Source: Mytilisepta virgata (taxonomy: Eukaryota; Mollusca; Bivalvia; Mytilida; Mytilidae). Taken from it: a DNA stretch of 64,000 nt. Under the pieces are notes generated by a model, which saw only the letters and a list, made by a program, of their open reading frames with translations, had not been told where the DNA came from and did no database searches. Position numbers and translations under genes: made by a program. The stretch is taken from assembly GCA_028015205.1 (NCBI GenBank), contig CM051514.1, positions 5,332,001-5,396,000 on the forward strand, given 5' to 3'. Below, in pieces: positions 40,201 to 46,188 of this stretch. The stretch's first letter is position 1. Every line of letters starts with the position of its first letter.

Positions 40201-42815
40201 AAAAATAATTCTGATATGTGTGACATTTAAACAACTGATTTTTTCAATAAATGTGATGTTTTCTAAAGGTCAAGGTCATCTTAAAATTTGTAGGTTGGAA
40301 AGTATAAAAAAGAGACATGTTGACAAAAAATGTTAATTTTTCACTTTTTTCACACTGCCACCAAAATATATTTTATGTAATATTAATCCCTAAATGCAAT
40401 GTGAAAAGTATAAAGTAAAAAAATATTATTTTTACTGGGTGTAAAAGGGAATTAACTCTATTAATTAAGTCCTATTATGAGTATTTTTTTCATTTTTTGG
40501 GTGGTTACTTTTGACCCTGAATTTTAAACAATGTGATCATATCTGATTTTACGACCAAAGTATTTGAATAAAACATAGTTTCTTCTTTCCATTGGTATAT
40601 AATTTAGGTATATGTTATTTGGGTACACTAAATTAAAAAAGGTGACTCCGACCACCCGACTATAAATGTTATTGGACATATATCCAAAACTAGCACTATT
40701 GGACTGATATCTAAAATGTTATTGGACAAAATTAGTAATGTTTTTGCTCACCTAAACAAGAACAAATTATATTTCTTTATTATTTCAATCATTGATAGAA
40801 AATCTGAATGAGAATGACAAAAATTTAATAACAAAAATAAACATTTTAGATGTTCCACAAGAAACACCAGACGATGAGGTTTTACGTGAATTGTCACGCA
40901 CTGTTGGAAACAGTACAGTTCATCTTGGAATAGAATTAGGACTTACAGTCAGTGAAATCGAACAGGTCATATATGCTCATCCAAAGGATATTTTTGAACA
41001 GGCCTATGACATATTAAAGAACTGGAAAGAAAATAGCAAGATTAACACATTGTACACATTGATGCAAGCACTTCAACGTGTTGAGCAAGGAATTGGCTTC
41101 TTAAAAGAAAAATACAATATAAGAAGTCCACAGAAAAAAGTCACTTCACAACAGGTTGATATAAGAACAGACCAATCAGGTATAGTTCATATTACCAGAA
41201 TATTGTTCCATGGTTCCATTCCATTATTACTGTTCTGTTGACTCATAAGTTTTTATACATATATTTTCACTAAACATTGAATTTTAAATTTCTTGGATTT
41301 ATTAACAATATCAGCAAAAGAATACCAAAGCGAAAAATACTGGGAAAAGTTCACAAATTCGAAGTCCAAAGAAAAGTCAGGAGAATGGAATATAAAAATA
41401 AATGCCACAAGAATACATGTATAACTAAAGGAATAGAAAATTGTATAATAAACAAAAGCACTAGCAATGTGAACTCTCATTAAACCCGGGAGTAACATCA
41501 TGTCTTCTGGAAGGGTAAGCAAGTTCTGCTCTGTTAACAGCATATTAGTTCCATTTAAAGAATCTGGAAATAATTGTTTGTTTTGGGTTCCATAGTTTAT
41601 AAAAAAAGAAACGTAAGATTATTTAAACTTGAAATTTTTGTTTTCTTACTTATAAATTCAGTTTTTTCTCCATAATAAACCACTTTGGAATGTTGCCATA
41701 AAATTGTACGAAAGTCTGGAAATCTGGAATTTTTATTATACTCCAAGCATCCAATTATCTACTCGATATTGCCTTGATCCATATTATCATAGCTGAATGA
41801 AAAGTTTCGCACTTCAATAACTTGGATGAAAAAAGTCTAAAATTGGGAACCACATTTTTGGATGGGACTTTAAAAAATAACGCACTTAAGTTCTTGTTGG
41901 CTAGATAGCATCTTCATTTTTTAGCTCAACCTGCCATAAGGCCAGTGTCAGTTATTGCCAGTGACTTGACAACCGTTGTCTGCCATGCAGTATCTGTCAC
42001 CCTTTTGTAAAATTTGACAAAACTTTTCTCTTTGGAAACAATGGCTGATGTCTATCAGTTGTACTTTGTAGGTGTAGAAAAACATGCCTGCTTATCTCTT
42101 GCATGCACAACCATTGATCGTGTTAACATGATTATGTGATTCCAATATACCCCCCGCAAACCAATTTTGGGGGGTATATTGGAATCACATTGTCCGTCCG
42201 TCTGTCTGTTTGACTGTCCATATATCTTGTAAGCGCAACTCCTCCTAGACCGCTCAATGGATTTCAACAAAACTTTACAGAAAGGAAGTACATCATCCAA
42301 AGATGTGCATGAAGAAAAATCTTTGCTTTCCGACATCACACAAGGGAGATAATTTGACTTCAAAGCGGGGAGTATCCATCTAGTTATATTTTATTTCAAA
42401 AATCCCAGAAGTTTATTCGCTGTTATATATTGAACTAATTTTCAATCTGTTACACATCAAATTTAAGTTGGGAGCAGATTTTATTTTCAGCCATAACTTT
42501 AAGGGGGGGAGGGTGGAGTACATTGAGCTTGCTCACTAAAAGTTCTTTCTTCTGGTATGTTGTAACTTTAAATGATAAATATGCTTTATTACCATATATT
42601 TATGTGATAACGCCACAAAAATGTGAACTGATAGTTAGATAAAAATTCATTCAGTTAAAATATTTACAGAGAAAGCTGTAAATCTTGAATCAGAAGAACC
42701 TGTTACAGCTTCAGGGGGTTTAGTATCTAAAGAAGTCAGAACTGAAGAGGAAAGAAGAAAATATGAAAAGCAAGGGGCCATACCAAAGACGCTAGGAAAA
42801 GTCCAAAAACCCTAA
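14575..42815 (+). CDS. Roco-family GTPase (Roc-COR) with two C-terminal death domains, nine-exon gene
   Basis: Exons 14575-14803, 16603-17217, 24874-24980, 26235-27470, 28357-28393, 31913-32202, 33258-33285, 40799-41179 and 42670-42815 all have AG acceptors and GT donors. Their phases agree at every junction and sum to 3069 nt (1022 aa). Domain order is Roc GTPase (P-loop 27-34, DxxG 234-237, THxD 310-313), COR (about 318-725), death domain 1 (about 742-838), death domain 2 (about 870-945) and a charged tail. Roco proteins couple GTP-dependent dimerisation through COR to signalling, and death domains bind other death domains, so a cytoplasmic immune or apoptotic adaptor role is likely (inference). 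No kinase or leucine-rich repeats are seen. Introns are up to about 7.6 kb and full of repeats. The start may lie further upstream, because an acceptor-like site precedes the ATG. Confidence 0.85.
15170..15422 (+). mobile_element. tRNA-headed SINE, copy 1
   Basis: Box A-like gcagagtggtctactgg and box B gagttcgaatctcacct head, then the body with gatcggtggttctttccggg and aataaaaattgg, then a C/A-rich tail (aaccccaactaaacaaac). More diverged than the 34564 copy. No clear target duplication. The body motif near the tail is shared with mollusc V-SINE type elements (tentative). It lies in Roco intron 1. Confidence 0.8.
15536..15812 (+). repeat. 38-bp minisatellite, about seven copies
   Basis: Unit accaaagttgggtgaagtat plus acccctagggaaggagaa, period 38 (for example 15541 and 15579), with a few indels after the fourth copy. 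It sits in Roco intron 1. Confidence 0.9.
16053..16265 (+). mobile_element. tRNA-headed SINE, copy 2, 5'-truncated
   Basis: Starts inside the head (gctactaatgatcactagcc) and ends in an A-rich tail. The perfect 14-bp target duplication TGTTTCTGCTTGAT is at 16039-16052 and 16266-16279. The truncation plus duplication shows target-primed reverse transcription. Confidence 0.9.
16603..17217 (+). CDS. Roco gene exon 2: eight-residue repeats and DxxG motif
   Basis: Codes residues 77-281, phase 1 to phase 1. The acceptor is attgtag and the donor is gtaagt. It begins with a basic segment, then carries seven 8-residue repeats at residues 150-205 (DNA 16821-16988, 24-nt units). Each unit opens with a hydrophobic residue followed by SE or SQ and continues with Glu/Lys, as in VSEEELGK. 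DFGGQ at 234-238 is the G3 (switch II) motif of Roc domains, followed by a hydrophobic strand with two Phe-Val pairs. The repeat block lies between G1 and G3, where most Roc domains have only a short switch I loop. It is probably a flexible or coiled charged insertion. Confidence 0.85.
16821..16988 (+). repeat. Coding 24-nt minisatellite, seven units, inside the Roc domain
   Basis: Seven consecutive 24-nt units encode 8-residue repeats starting MSEKESHQ, VSEKKLQK, VSQEELQK, VSEEELGK, ISEENPSK, LSETELTK and TSEEEKMN. Position 2 is always Ser and position 3 is Glu or Gln. Units diverge at synonymous and non-synonymous sites, so the array is not very recent. It keeps the reading frame exactly, as expected for selection on a coding minisatellite. 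Confidence 0.85.
17300..17786 (+). mobile_element. ATGCC(C/T)CGC...GCGGGGCAT element with tandem core
   Basis: Left end atgcctcgcaacgaatg with an internal complement tggggcat (terminal hairpin), right end gggcggggcat. The core has two and a half copies of about 155 bp (tctcagaaacctatagtaat, atatcaatgatatttcacca). Same family as 55675-56012 by its ends. Confidence 0.6.
17790..19648. other. Roco intron 2 sequence without recognised features
   Basis: About 1.9 kb of AT-rich intron. No repeat ends, exon-like segment or hairpin worth calling was seen. Confidence 0.4.
19652..20124. mobile_element. 473-bp MITE, TTA target duplication, PIF/Harbinger-like
   Basis: Inverted ends ggccaaataaaaaaatacct (19652) and ggtatttttttatttggcc (ending 20124), extending imperfectly over about 35 bp to the cctgttac/gtaacagg motif. 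TTA flanks it at 19649-19651 and 20125-20127. It contains A runs that create a long but meaningless open frame. Confidence 0.8.
20340..21270 (+). repeat. Repeat with three 150-bp units carrying nuclear-receptor half-sites
   Basis: After a unique-looking start (gtcgcccccagatttagtca), three units share cttataccctttggtatgta, gtgtattac, accattatgaccttcatttg and a block of TGACCT/AGGTCA hexamers (20932-20958, 21086-21112, 21239-21265). Intronic in the Roco gene. Confidence 0.75.
21480..23121 (+). mobile_element. Pearl-type element, worn 5' end, intact 3' end
   Basis: The 5' hairpin is degraded (cgccaagggtcaaatgagct). The internal blocks follow the same order as the copies at 28783 and 46189: a ggcttatatctcaaaaacta block, then aattgttaattttaaggaaa, then the 150-bp aagatggccaccacagcc monomers. 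The 3' end is ccaggtgagcgatacaggct with hairpin aggctcttgagagcct and CTAG at 23118-23121, followed by TTTT. Confidence 0.75.
23190..23460 (-). mobile_element. Second tRNA-headed SINE type, minus strand
   Basis: On the minus strand, a degenerate tRNA-like head (box A near gtggtaagtgcatcagact, box B ggtttgattcc) at about 23455-23385 is followed by a body running to about 23190. The body happens to stay open on the plus strand between splice-like sites, which mimics an exon. Confidence 0.45.
23622..23830 (+). mobile_element. Third tRNA-headed SINE-like sequence
   Basis: Plus-strand head cttggtggtctcatggtaag with box B-like gggttctgtcc, then a non-tRNA body (ttgctgcttctgtgcctagc). The 3' end was not fixed and may extend to about 23990. 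Confidence 0.4.
24333..24571 (+). mobile_element. tRNA-headed SINE, copy 3, 5'-truncated
   Basis: Same family as 34564-34833, beginning gttcgtcgggactactaatg and ending caaacaaacaaa. Target duplication ACATTTCTCTGA at 24321-24332 and 24572-24583. Confidence 0.9.
24874..24980 (+). CDS. Roco gene exon 3: Roc G4 motif
   Basis: 107 nt (2 + 35 codons), residues 282-317. It sits between a strong acceptor (long T tract then cag) and a gtaagt donor. It encodes an amphipathic helix followed by a hydrophobic strand ending AATHSD. THSD (310-313) stands where classical GTPases have N/TKxD, the guanine-specificity loop; the Lys-to-His change is common in invertebrate Roco proteins. The exon ends in phase 0, matching exon 4. 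The preceding 7.6-kb intron is the longest in the Roc part of the gene. Confidence 0.85.
25196..25842 (+). mobile_element. Helitron/Helentron-like element (CCCCCCGCAAAC family), copy 1
   Basis: 5' terminal hairpin tatacccccc...ggggggtata, then a (CTGT)n/(CCGT)n microsatellite (25250-25345), then tandem blocks of about 150 bp (tgctcaatggatttcaacga, gatgtgcatgaagaaaaatc). The 3' end is gcggggggtatcc, hairpin tgtgagctttgctcaca, six bases, and CTAG at 25839-25842, followed by T. A hairpin followed by CTRR and T is the Helitron 3' signature. It lies in Roco intron 3. Confidence 0.65.
25250..25345 (+). repeat. (TCTG)n / (TCCG)n microsatellite
   Basis: About ten CTGT units then CCGT/CCAT units inside the element at 25196-25842. 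It creates long spurious open frames on both strands. Confidence 0.95.
26235..27470 (+). CDS. Roco gene exon 4: end of Roc and COR domain
   Basis: 1236 nt, 412 codons, residues 318-729, phase 0 at both ends (acceptor ttacag, donor gtaggt). It starts with the helix after G4, then a strand with NATDKED, in the usual place of the G5 loop. The remainder has the COR layout: a winged-helix region with a helix ending HSLGKLMYF, a strand with VIIRPSALINILR, a GKIRKEDLIKLW helix, an LLIHLDILIEP strand and a YFLVP strand, then a beta-rich C-terminal half. COR mediates dimerisation in Roco proteins (family knowledge). This is the largest uninterrupted coding segment in the window. Confidence 0.9.
27820..27866 (-). 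ncRNA. Hammerhead ribozyme fossil, copy 1 (inactivated)
   Basis: Minus strand: CTGATGA (27858-27852), stem II GTCG-TAAAT-CGAC, then AAAA in place of the required GAAA, the palindromic stem III ATGTGCACAT, an ATC cleavage triplet and TTGTGC, which can pair with GCACCA upstream apart from one mismatch. The G-to-A change in the conserved GAAA should abolish cleavage. Roco intron 4. Confidence 0.65.
28357..28393 (+). CDS. Roco gene exon 5: 37-nt microexon
   Basis: Twelve codons plus one nt (residues 730-741) between ttttttcag and gtagat. It is supported by phase: exon 4 ends in phase 0, this exon ends in phase 1, and exon 6 starts with the two bases that complete a Gly codon. Without it, exons 4 and 6 would not join in frame. 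It encodes a short linker between COR and the first death domain. No homology can be claimed at this length. Confidence 0.65.
28783..30242 (+). mobile_element. Pearl-type (Helentron-like) element, complete copy
   Basis: Starts AGCTCACCCTGGCC with the hairpin partner ggccatgtgagct, flanked by TTTTT, and has a short tccgtcg stretch. Internal blocks occur twice (ggcttatatctcaaaaacta; ttaattttaaggaaattttg; gtaagatctacaaat). Ends aggctcttgtgagcct plus CTTG, then TTTT. Length 1460 bp, no coding capacity, in Roco intron 5. Confidence 0.8.
30440..30760 (+). repeat. Two diverged tandem copies of about 185 bp
   Basis: Blocks tttatatacatattgaagat, gtgcacctactattttgga and tttgcattttgaacttag recur about 185 bp later (30655-30740). 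Confidence 0.7.
30797..31290 (+). repeat. Minisatellite with alternating 51- and 43-bp units
   Basis: The tag tggagcatacagggagaca begins at 30821, 30866, 30914, 30965, 31008, 31059 (one change), 31102, 31153, 31196 and 31241. From 30914 on, spacings alternate 51, 43, 51, 43, 51, 43. The difference is the presence or absence of an accggt insert. Roco intron 5, 0.6 kb before death-domain exon 6. Confidence 0.95.
31913..32202 (+). CDS. Roco gene exon 6: first death domain
   Basis: 290 nt, residues 742-838, phase 1 to phase 0 (acceptor acatag, donor gtacga). The helix pattern is that of a death domain: LVRLAAKVG, then LMIHLGLTKAEWEEIE, then a FMALHKWKRK helix with the conserved Trp, and a last helix ending NRHHLCQ. 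Death domains form six-helix bundles that assemble with other death domains in apoptosis and Toll/NF-kB type signalling (family knowledge). Confidence 0.85.
32203..33257. other. Roco intron 6
   Basis: AT-rich. It includes a small direct repeat at 32634-32710 (gtttgacatttcttggtgaa, period about 37). Nothing else was recognised. Confidence 0.5.
33258..33285 (+). CDS. Roco gene exon 7: 28-nt microexon
   Basis: Nine codons plus one nt (residues 839-847, IFRQRTELL) between ataatag and gtgagt. Phase fits both neighbours: it starts in phase 0 after exon 6, and its final G joins AA of exon 8 to make Glu. It encodes the linker helix between the two death domains. It is too short to be sure from sequence alone; the phase match and clean splice sites are the evidence. 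Confidence 0.6.
33286..34180. other. Start of Roco intron 7, no recognised feature
   Basis: AT-rich, no repeat boundary or exon candidate seen. Confidence 0.4.
34180..35080. repeat. Diverged array related to 17380-17760, interrupted by a SINE
   Basis: Begins aaaggggcatataaatttac, a worn version of the ATGCCCC ends. Internal blocks are tctcagaaaccca, atatcaatgatatt and atgcttgagtgactt at about 150-bp spacing. The SINE at 34564-34833 splits one monomer. Confidence 0.6.
34564..34833 (+). mobile_element. tRNA-headed SINE, copy 4, full length (reference copy)
   Basis: Full head: ggggcctcggtggccgagtg (box A region) and gagttcgaatcttacat (box B). The body contains gaaggtcggtggttctctcc and ctccaccaataaaaactg. 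The tail is aaccccaagtaaacaataaa. Perfect 14-bp duplication TATAATTAGAACAC at 34550-34563 and 34834-34847. Total 270 bp. Confidence 0.95.
35338..37276 (+). mobile_element. Pearl-type (Helentron-like) element, complete copy with exact ends
   Basis: Starts AGCTCACCTGGCC...ggccatgtgagct (near-perfect terminal hairpin), then a tccgtccgtccgtcg microsatellite, then seven or so tandem blocks of about 160 bp (atctccaaaactatttgaga; gaaatcccaaaacccattta). Ends ccaggtgagcgatacaggct...gagcctCTTG. It is flanked by TTTTT and TTTT. The empty site at 37850-37875 confirms the boundaries. Length 1939 bp. Confidence 0.85.
37387..37641 (-). mobile_element. tRNA-headed SINE, copy 5, minus strand
   Basis: Reverse complement of the 34564 family, tail on the left (tgtttgtttagttgggg) and head on the right (gccaccgagtcccc). 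Duplication TGGACAGATTGT / TGGACAAATTGT at 37375-37386 and 37642-37653 (one mismatch). Confidence 0.9.
38182..38328. repeat. Long imperfect hairpin, fold-back MITE or structured RNA
   Basis: Outer arms GAATTTATCAATG (38198-38210) and CATTGATAAATTC (38300-38312) are exactly complementary and extend outwards imperfectly to 38182 and 38328. Inside, acttacaaact pairs with aagtttgtgag, and taaagtc-tgaa-ggacttta forms the tip, so the whole 147 bp folds into one stem. Roco intron 7. Confidence 0.6.
38758..39842 (+). pseudogene. Decayed copy of an unnamed multicopy invertebrate gene family
   Basis: Plus-strand fragments in several frames match, by eye, a widespread uncharacterised metazoan family. 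An EEA(D/E)T motif is followed by a Met-x-Leu-His stretch; here the Arg codon between them is TGA (39007-39009). Further on are fragments resembling VCGTMSAVFG, then DKSVAACMKFVAGL, and a C-terminal YPPIETPMMFEWEEHHN (from about 39610). Multiple stops and frameshifts separate the pieces, so it is dead. It lies in the 7.5-kb intron between Roco exons 7 and 8. The family's function is unknown to me, and its multicopy behaviour suggests a link to mobile DNA (inference). Confidence 0.5.
40799..41179 (+). CDS. Roco gene exon 8: second death domain
   Basis: 381 nt, residues 848-974, phase 1 at both ends (acceptor gatag, donor gtatag). After a polar linker it has a second death-domain pattern: VLRELSRTVG, VHLGIELGLTVSEIEQV, a helix with ILKNWKE including the conserved Trp, then TLYTLMQALQRVE. 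It is clearly diverged from death domain 1, so the duplication is old. It ends in a Lys/Gln-rich stretch leading to the tail. Confidence 0.85.
42136..42188. repeat. Perfect 20-bp hairpin at the start of the CCCCCCGCAAAC element
   Basis: GTGATTCCAATATACCCCCC at 42136-42155 is exactly complementary to 42169-42188, with a 13-nt loop. It forms the 5' end of the element copy at 42136-42383. Confidence 0.9.
42136..42383 (+). mobile_element. Helitron/Helentron-like element (CCCCCCGCAAAC family), copy 2, internally deleted
   Basis: Same start, microsatellite remnant (tgtccgtccgtctgtctg) and one core block (tgctcaatggatttcaaca-type, gatgtgcatgaagaaaaatc) as at 25196. It is cut short to gcggggagtatcc and catCTAG followed by T; the 3' hairpin is missing. 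Roco intron 8. Confidence 0.65.
42670..42815 (+). CDS. Roco gene exon 9: charged C-terminal tail and stop
   Basis: Starts after tttacag at 42669. The leading AG completes a Glu codon with the last G of exon 8. It encodes 48 residues rich in Glu and Lys with no recognised domain, ending ...VQKP and TAA at 42813-42815. No convincing polyA signal was found before the next repeat at about 43110, so the 3' UTR end is not called. Confidence 0.75.
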
Positions 42816-43109
42816 CAGTCTAGAGATACAAAAAGTAGCTGGCTAGATAGGAAAACCTCTCTACAAGTGGAGTCTTCTGACTCACATAGACCTCGAGACA
42901 GAGGCGGGAAAAAATGAAAGACAATGTCGGAAGTCAAAAGAATTTATTGTAATGTGAAATTAACTGTGAATAACTGTGAAAATAACTGCAACATTTAACA
43001 CTTTCCTCAGGAAAATATTTTGCTATAATTTTGTCCAAAAAAAAAGACTTTAATAGTAAATCCTTTCCATCGGCAAATTTTACACAAATATCTAAGTTTG
43101 CTAAACAAA

Positions 43110-44345
43110 ATGTGCGAGTCTTCCAAAGAAGACGTGTCGCCTGCGGACGTCAATTATTACAAAAGATATTAAAATTTTCTAAAAATGAAATATATATGCA
43201 CACCTTTGCATTAAGGTTAATGCAGAGAGAAAGTTTAATCAAAATGCTTTGAGCTCCATAATGAGCGATTATGGAGTAGTTGAAGATAGAAGTTTTGAAC
43301 CCCCCCCCCCCCTTTTTTTTCAAAAATGTAAATTTTTACAAACAAAAATTTAAAATTTTCTAAAAATGAAATACATATGCACACCTGTCTATTAAGGTTA
43401 ATGCACAGAGAATGTTTCATCAGATTCCTTTGAGCGGTTATGGAGTAGTTGAGGATAGAAGTTTTGACCCCCCCCCTCCCCTTTTTTTCAAAAATGTAAA
43501 TTTTTGCCAAAAAAAAAATTATAACTTTCTAAAAATGAAACATATATGCACACCTGTGCATTAAGTTTAGTGCACAGAGAAAGTTTCATCAAATTGCTTT
43601 GAGCGGTTATGGAGTAATGGAGGATAAAAGTTTTGCCCCCCCCCTTTTTTTGGAAAAATGTAAAACAAAAATTTAAAATTTTCTAAAAATGAATATGCAC
43701 ACCTGTCCATTAAGGTTAATGCACAGAGAAAGTTTCATCAAAATCCTTTAAGCAGTTATGGAGTAGTTGAGGATAGAAGTTTTGACCCCCCTTTTTTTCA
43801 AAAATGTCAATTTTTACAAAAAAAATTTAAAATTTTCTAAAAATGAAATATATATGCACACCTGTGCATTAAGATTAATGCACAGAGAAAGTTTCATCAA
43901 ATTCCTTTGAGCGGTAATGGAGTAGTTGAGGAGAGAAGTTTTGCCCCCCCCCCCTCTTTATTTTCACAAATGTCAATTTTTATACAAAAAAAATTTAAAT
44001 TTTCTAAAAATGAAATATATATGCACACCTGTGCATTAAGATTAATGCACAGAGAAAGTTTCATCAAATTCCTTTGAGCGGTAATGGAGTAGTTGAGGAT
44101 AGAAGTTTTGCCCCCCCCCCCCCTCCCTTTATTTTCAAAAATGTCAATTTTTACACAAAAAAAATTTAAATTTTCTAAATATGAAATATATATGCACACA
44201 TGTGCATTAAGGTTAATGCACAGAGAGAGTTTCATCAAATTCCTTTGAGCAGTTTACGATAGTTGAGGATAGAAGAAAAGTGTGACGCAAGACGACAGAT
44301 AGTGAACCCTATGTGTCGACCATGCGTTCCGCAGGCGACACATAA
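43110..44345 (-). mobile_element. Tandem-core element with GTGTCGCCTGC inverted ends, copy 2
   Basis: Minus-strand relative to copy 1. Left: gagtcttccaaagaagac (hairpin) then gtgtcgcctgcggacg. Right: cgttccgcaggcgacacat ending about 44344. About seven monomers of 150-190 bp lie between; most carry a poly-C run (7-14 nt), then tttttttcaaaaatg, and gcacacctgtgcattaag / gagcggttatggagtagttg. No gene is inside; the open frames on the minus strand are poly-G artefacts. Confidence 0.75.
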
Positions 44346-44349
44346 AGTG

Positions 44350-45050
44350 TCTGATAAGTGTTTTCCTTTGGTGAAATATTAAAAAAAGTTGGGCCTAGTA
44401 TTACATGCATGTGGGGGTAAAAGAAAGACAATTGGACTAAGGTGTAAAAAAGTAGAAAGGAAAATTATTTTGAATTAAATAATATCCATGATAAAATTAT
44501 TAGGTGAAAATTTATCAAATTTTCCATACCTGGAAAATATTTAAGTATAATATATTATCCAGGATAATTTTTTGCATAAAAATCTACCCTGTATAAATAT
44601 TTTATGATGAAATATTGTCCAGGTACAGAAAATTTATATTGAAAAATTAAGACAGAAAAGAGTGATTCATATTCTGTAGGATAAATATATCAATTGAATA
44701 TGACAAATTACATGAAAAATTATTAAATTTTCTTTACCTGGAAAATATTTAATTACAGAATATTATCCATGATATTTTTTCTCGTCATAATCTAAAATTT
44801 ATCTGTAATGAGGTGGAAACTATTTAATAATTAGATACTGTAAGATTTTATCCTGGCTAACACCTACCTAACTTTCAATGAAAATAAAATACGGAAAACT
44901 TCTGACATTGAAGTAATCTGAAACATCGGCTTAATAATTTAACACACTATCCAATCAAGATGTCACATATATTATGAGTGTAACTGCTTAATTTTCTGTT
45001 ATTTAATGACTTGTGTATAAGTATATTCATTTTCATGTGATATATATTTT
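44350..45050. other. AT-rich spacer with a weak 208-bp duplication
   Basis: The block tacctggaaaatatttaa...atattatcca appears near 44528 and 44736. Otherwise unassigned. Confidence 0.5.
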
Positions 45051-46185
45051 TAATCACCTGGCCTTTGGCAAATTGGCCAAAGGGCTTCAGACTCATTGTG
45101 ATCATTTTGCTTTTTTTAAACCACAGAAAAAAAATTCTGGTAAAACTTTTGGCAATTGAGACTAAACATTGTAAAATTGGTCATATGGTGGTCCTCTTTC
45201 AAATTGTCCAAGTCTTCACTACCTTTAACAAATAATGATATTGGTTACCGTAATTTTCCTGCCTATAGGTCGAGACTTTTTTACTTTAAAATGACCACTT
45301 TACCATTATAAGTCTATGGAGAAAGTATCAATTAGACCTATAGTCCAGAAAATACAGTAATAGTGAAAACAGAAAAGTCAGCAAATAATTGTTTTTTTCT
45401 CGGATTAAACTGAACCAATATAGACCACATATTGACTGGTGTAGTTAATGGCCAGCAAAACAAAAAAATATAAGAAATTGGAAAATGTTTTATTCAAAAA
45501 GTCTTTTATGAAATCAATTAATCAGGTGAGATAAAATTCAAACCTATGGTTTTATGTTTTTCATAAATTCTTCTCTGAAATCAATTGACTAGTTGGGATA
45601 AAATTTAGTATGGTTCTTAACTTAGGTTTCGATTGTTATCTGAATTTTTTTATCTTTTTGTTATTTGAACAACTTTAACTTGAACTTTGATAATAAGAAT
45701 ATTATTACTTAAATTTTTTAGTTTAGAAATATAGCTTTTTTTCATATTTCTATACCTTGTACATGTTATCTTAAAACAAAATGTGAAAGGGCCATCAATG
45801 AGATTTGTAATTGTTAACCTCTTTGCTTCTGCTCATGATCAAGATAGTCAGCTGAAAATTGGAACTGTTTATGTTAATTGTTTGTTTTTGTAATTTGTAT
45901 GATTTTTTGGGATCCTTTTGATGTTTGTTTTATTTGCCATATGTAGCCTATTCTACAGCTCACTGACCCTTTGACATTTATTTATTTGCTCTATGAGATG
46001 TTTGACAACTTCATTTGGAATTTTTATTTTACGTCTAGTTTTTAGCTTACCAGTCCAAAAGGACCATTGTGAGCTATTGTGATCACTTTATGTCTGTCAT
46101 CCATGAACTATACCGGTACTCCATATGAAGGCTGATTCTGTTGGAGAGCCTCTATGAATATAGTTCATTTCGCCTCACTACTTTT
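45051..46185. mobile_element. Fragments of pearl-type elements
   Basis: Two worn 5' termini: cacctggcctttggcaaatt with its complement (45057) and agcttaccagtccaaaagga...gtgagct (46042). Degraded core DNA lies between, including ctcctgaaatcaa-type blocks. No clear 3' end. Confidence 0.5.
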
Positions 46186-46188
46186 TTT

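Noticed and set aside
43235..44238. Minus-strand frames repeating the same peptide
   Set aside because: They follow the tandem monomers and poly-G tracts of the element at 43110-44345 and change frame between monomers.
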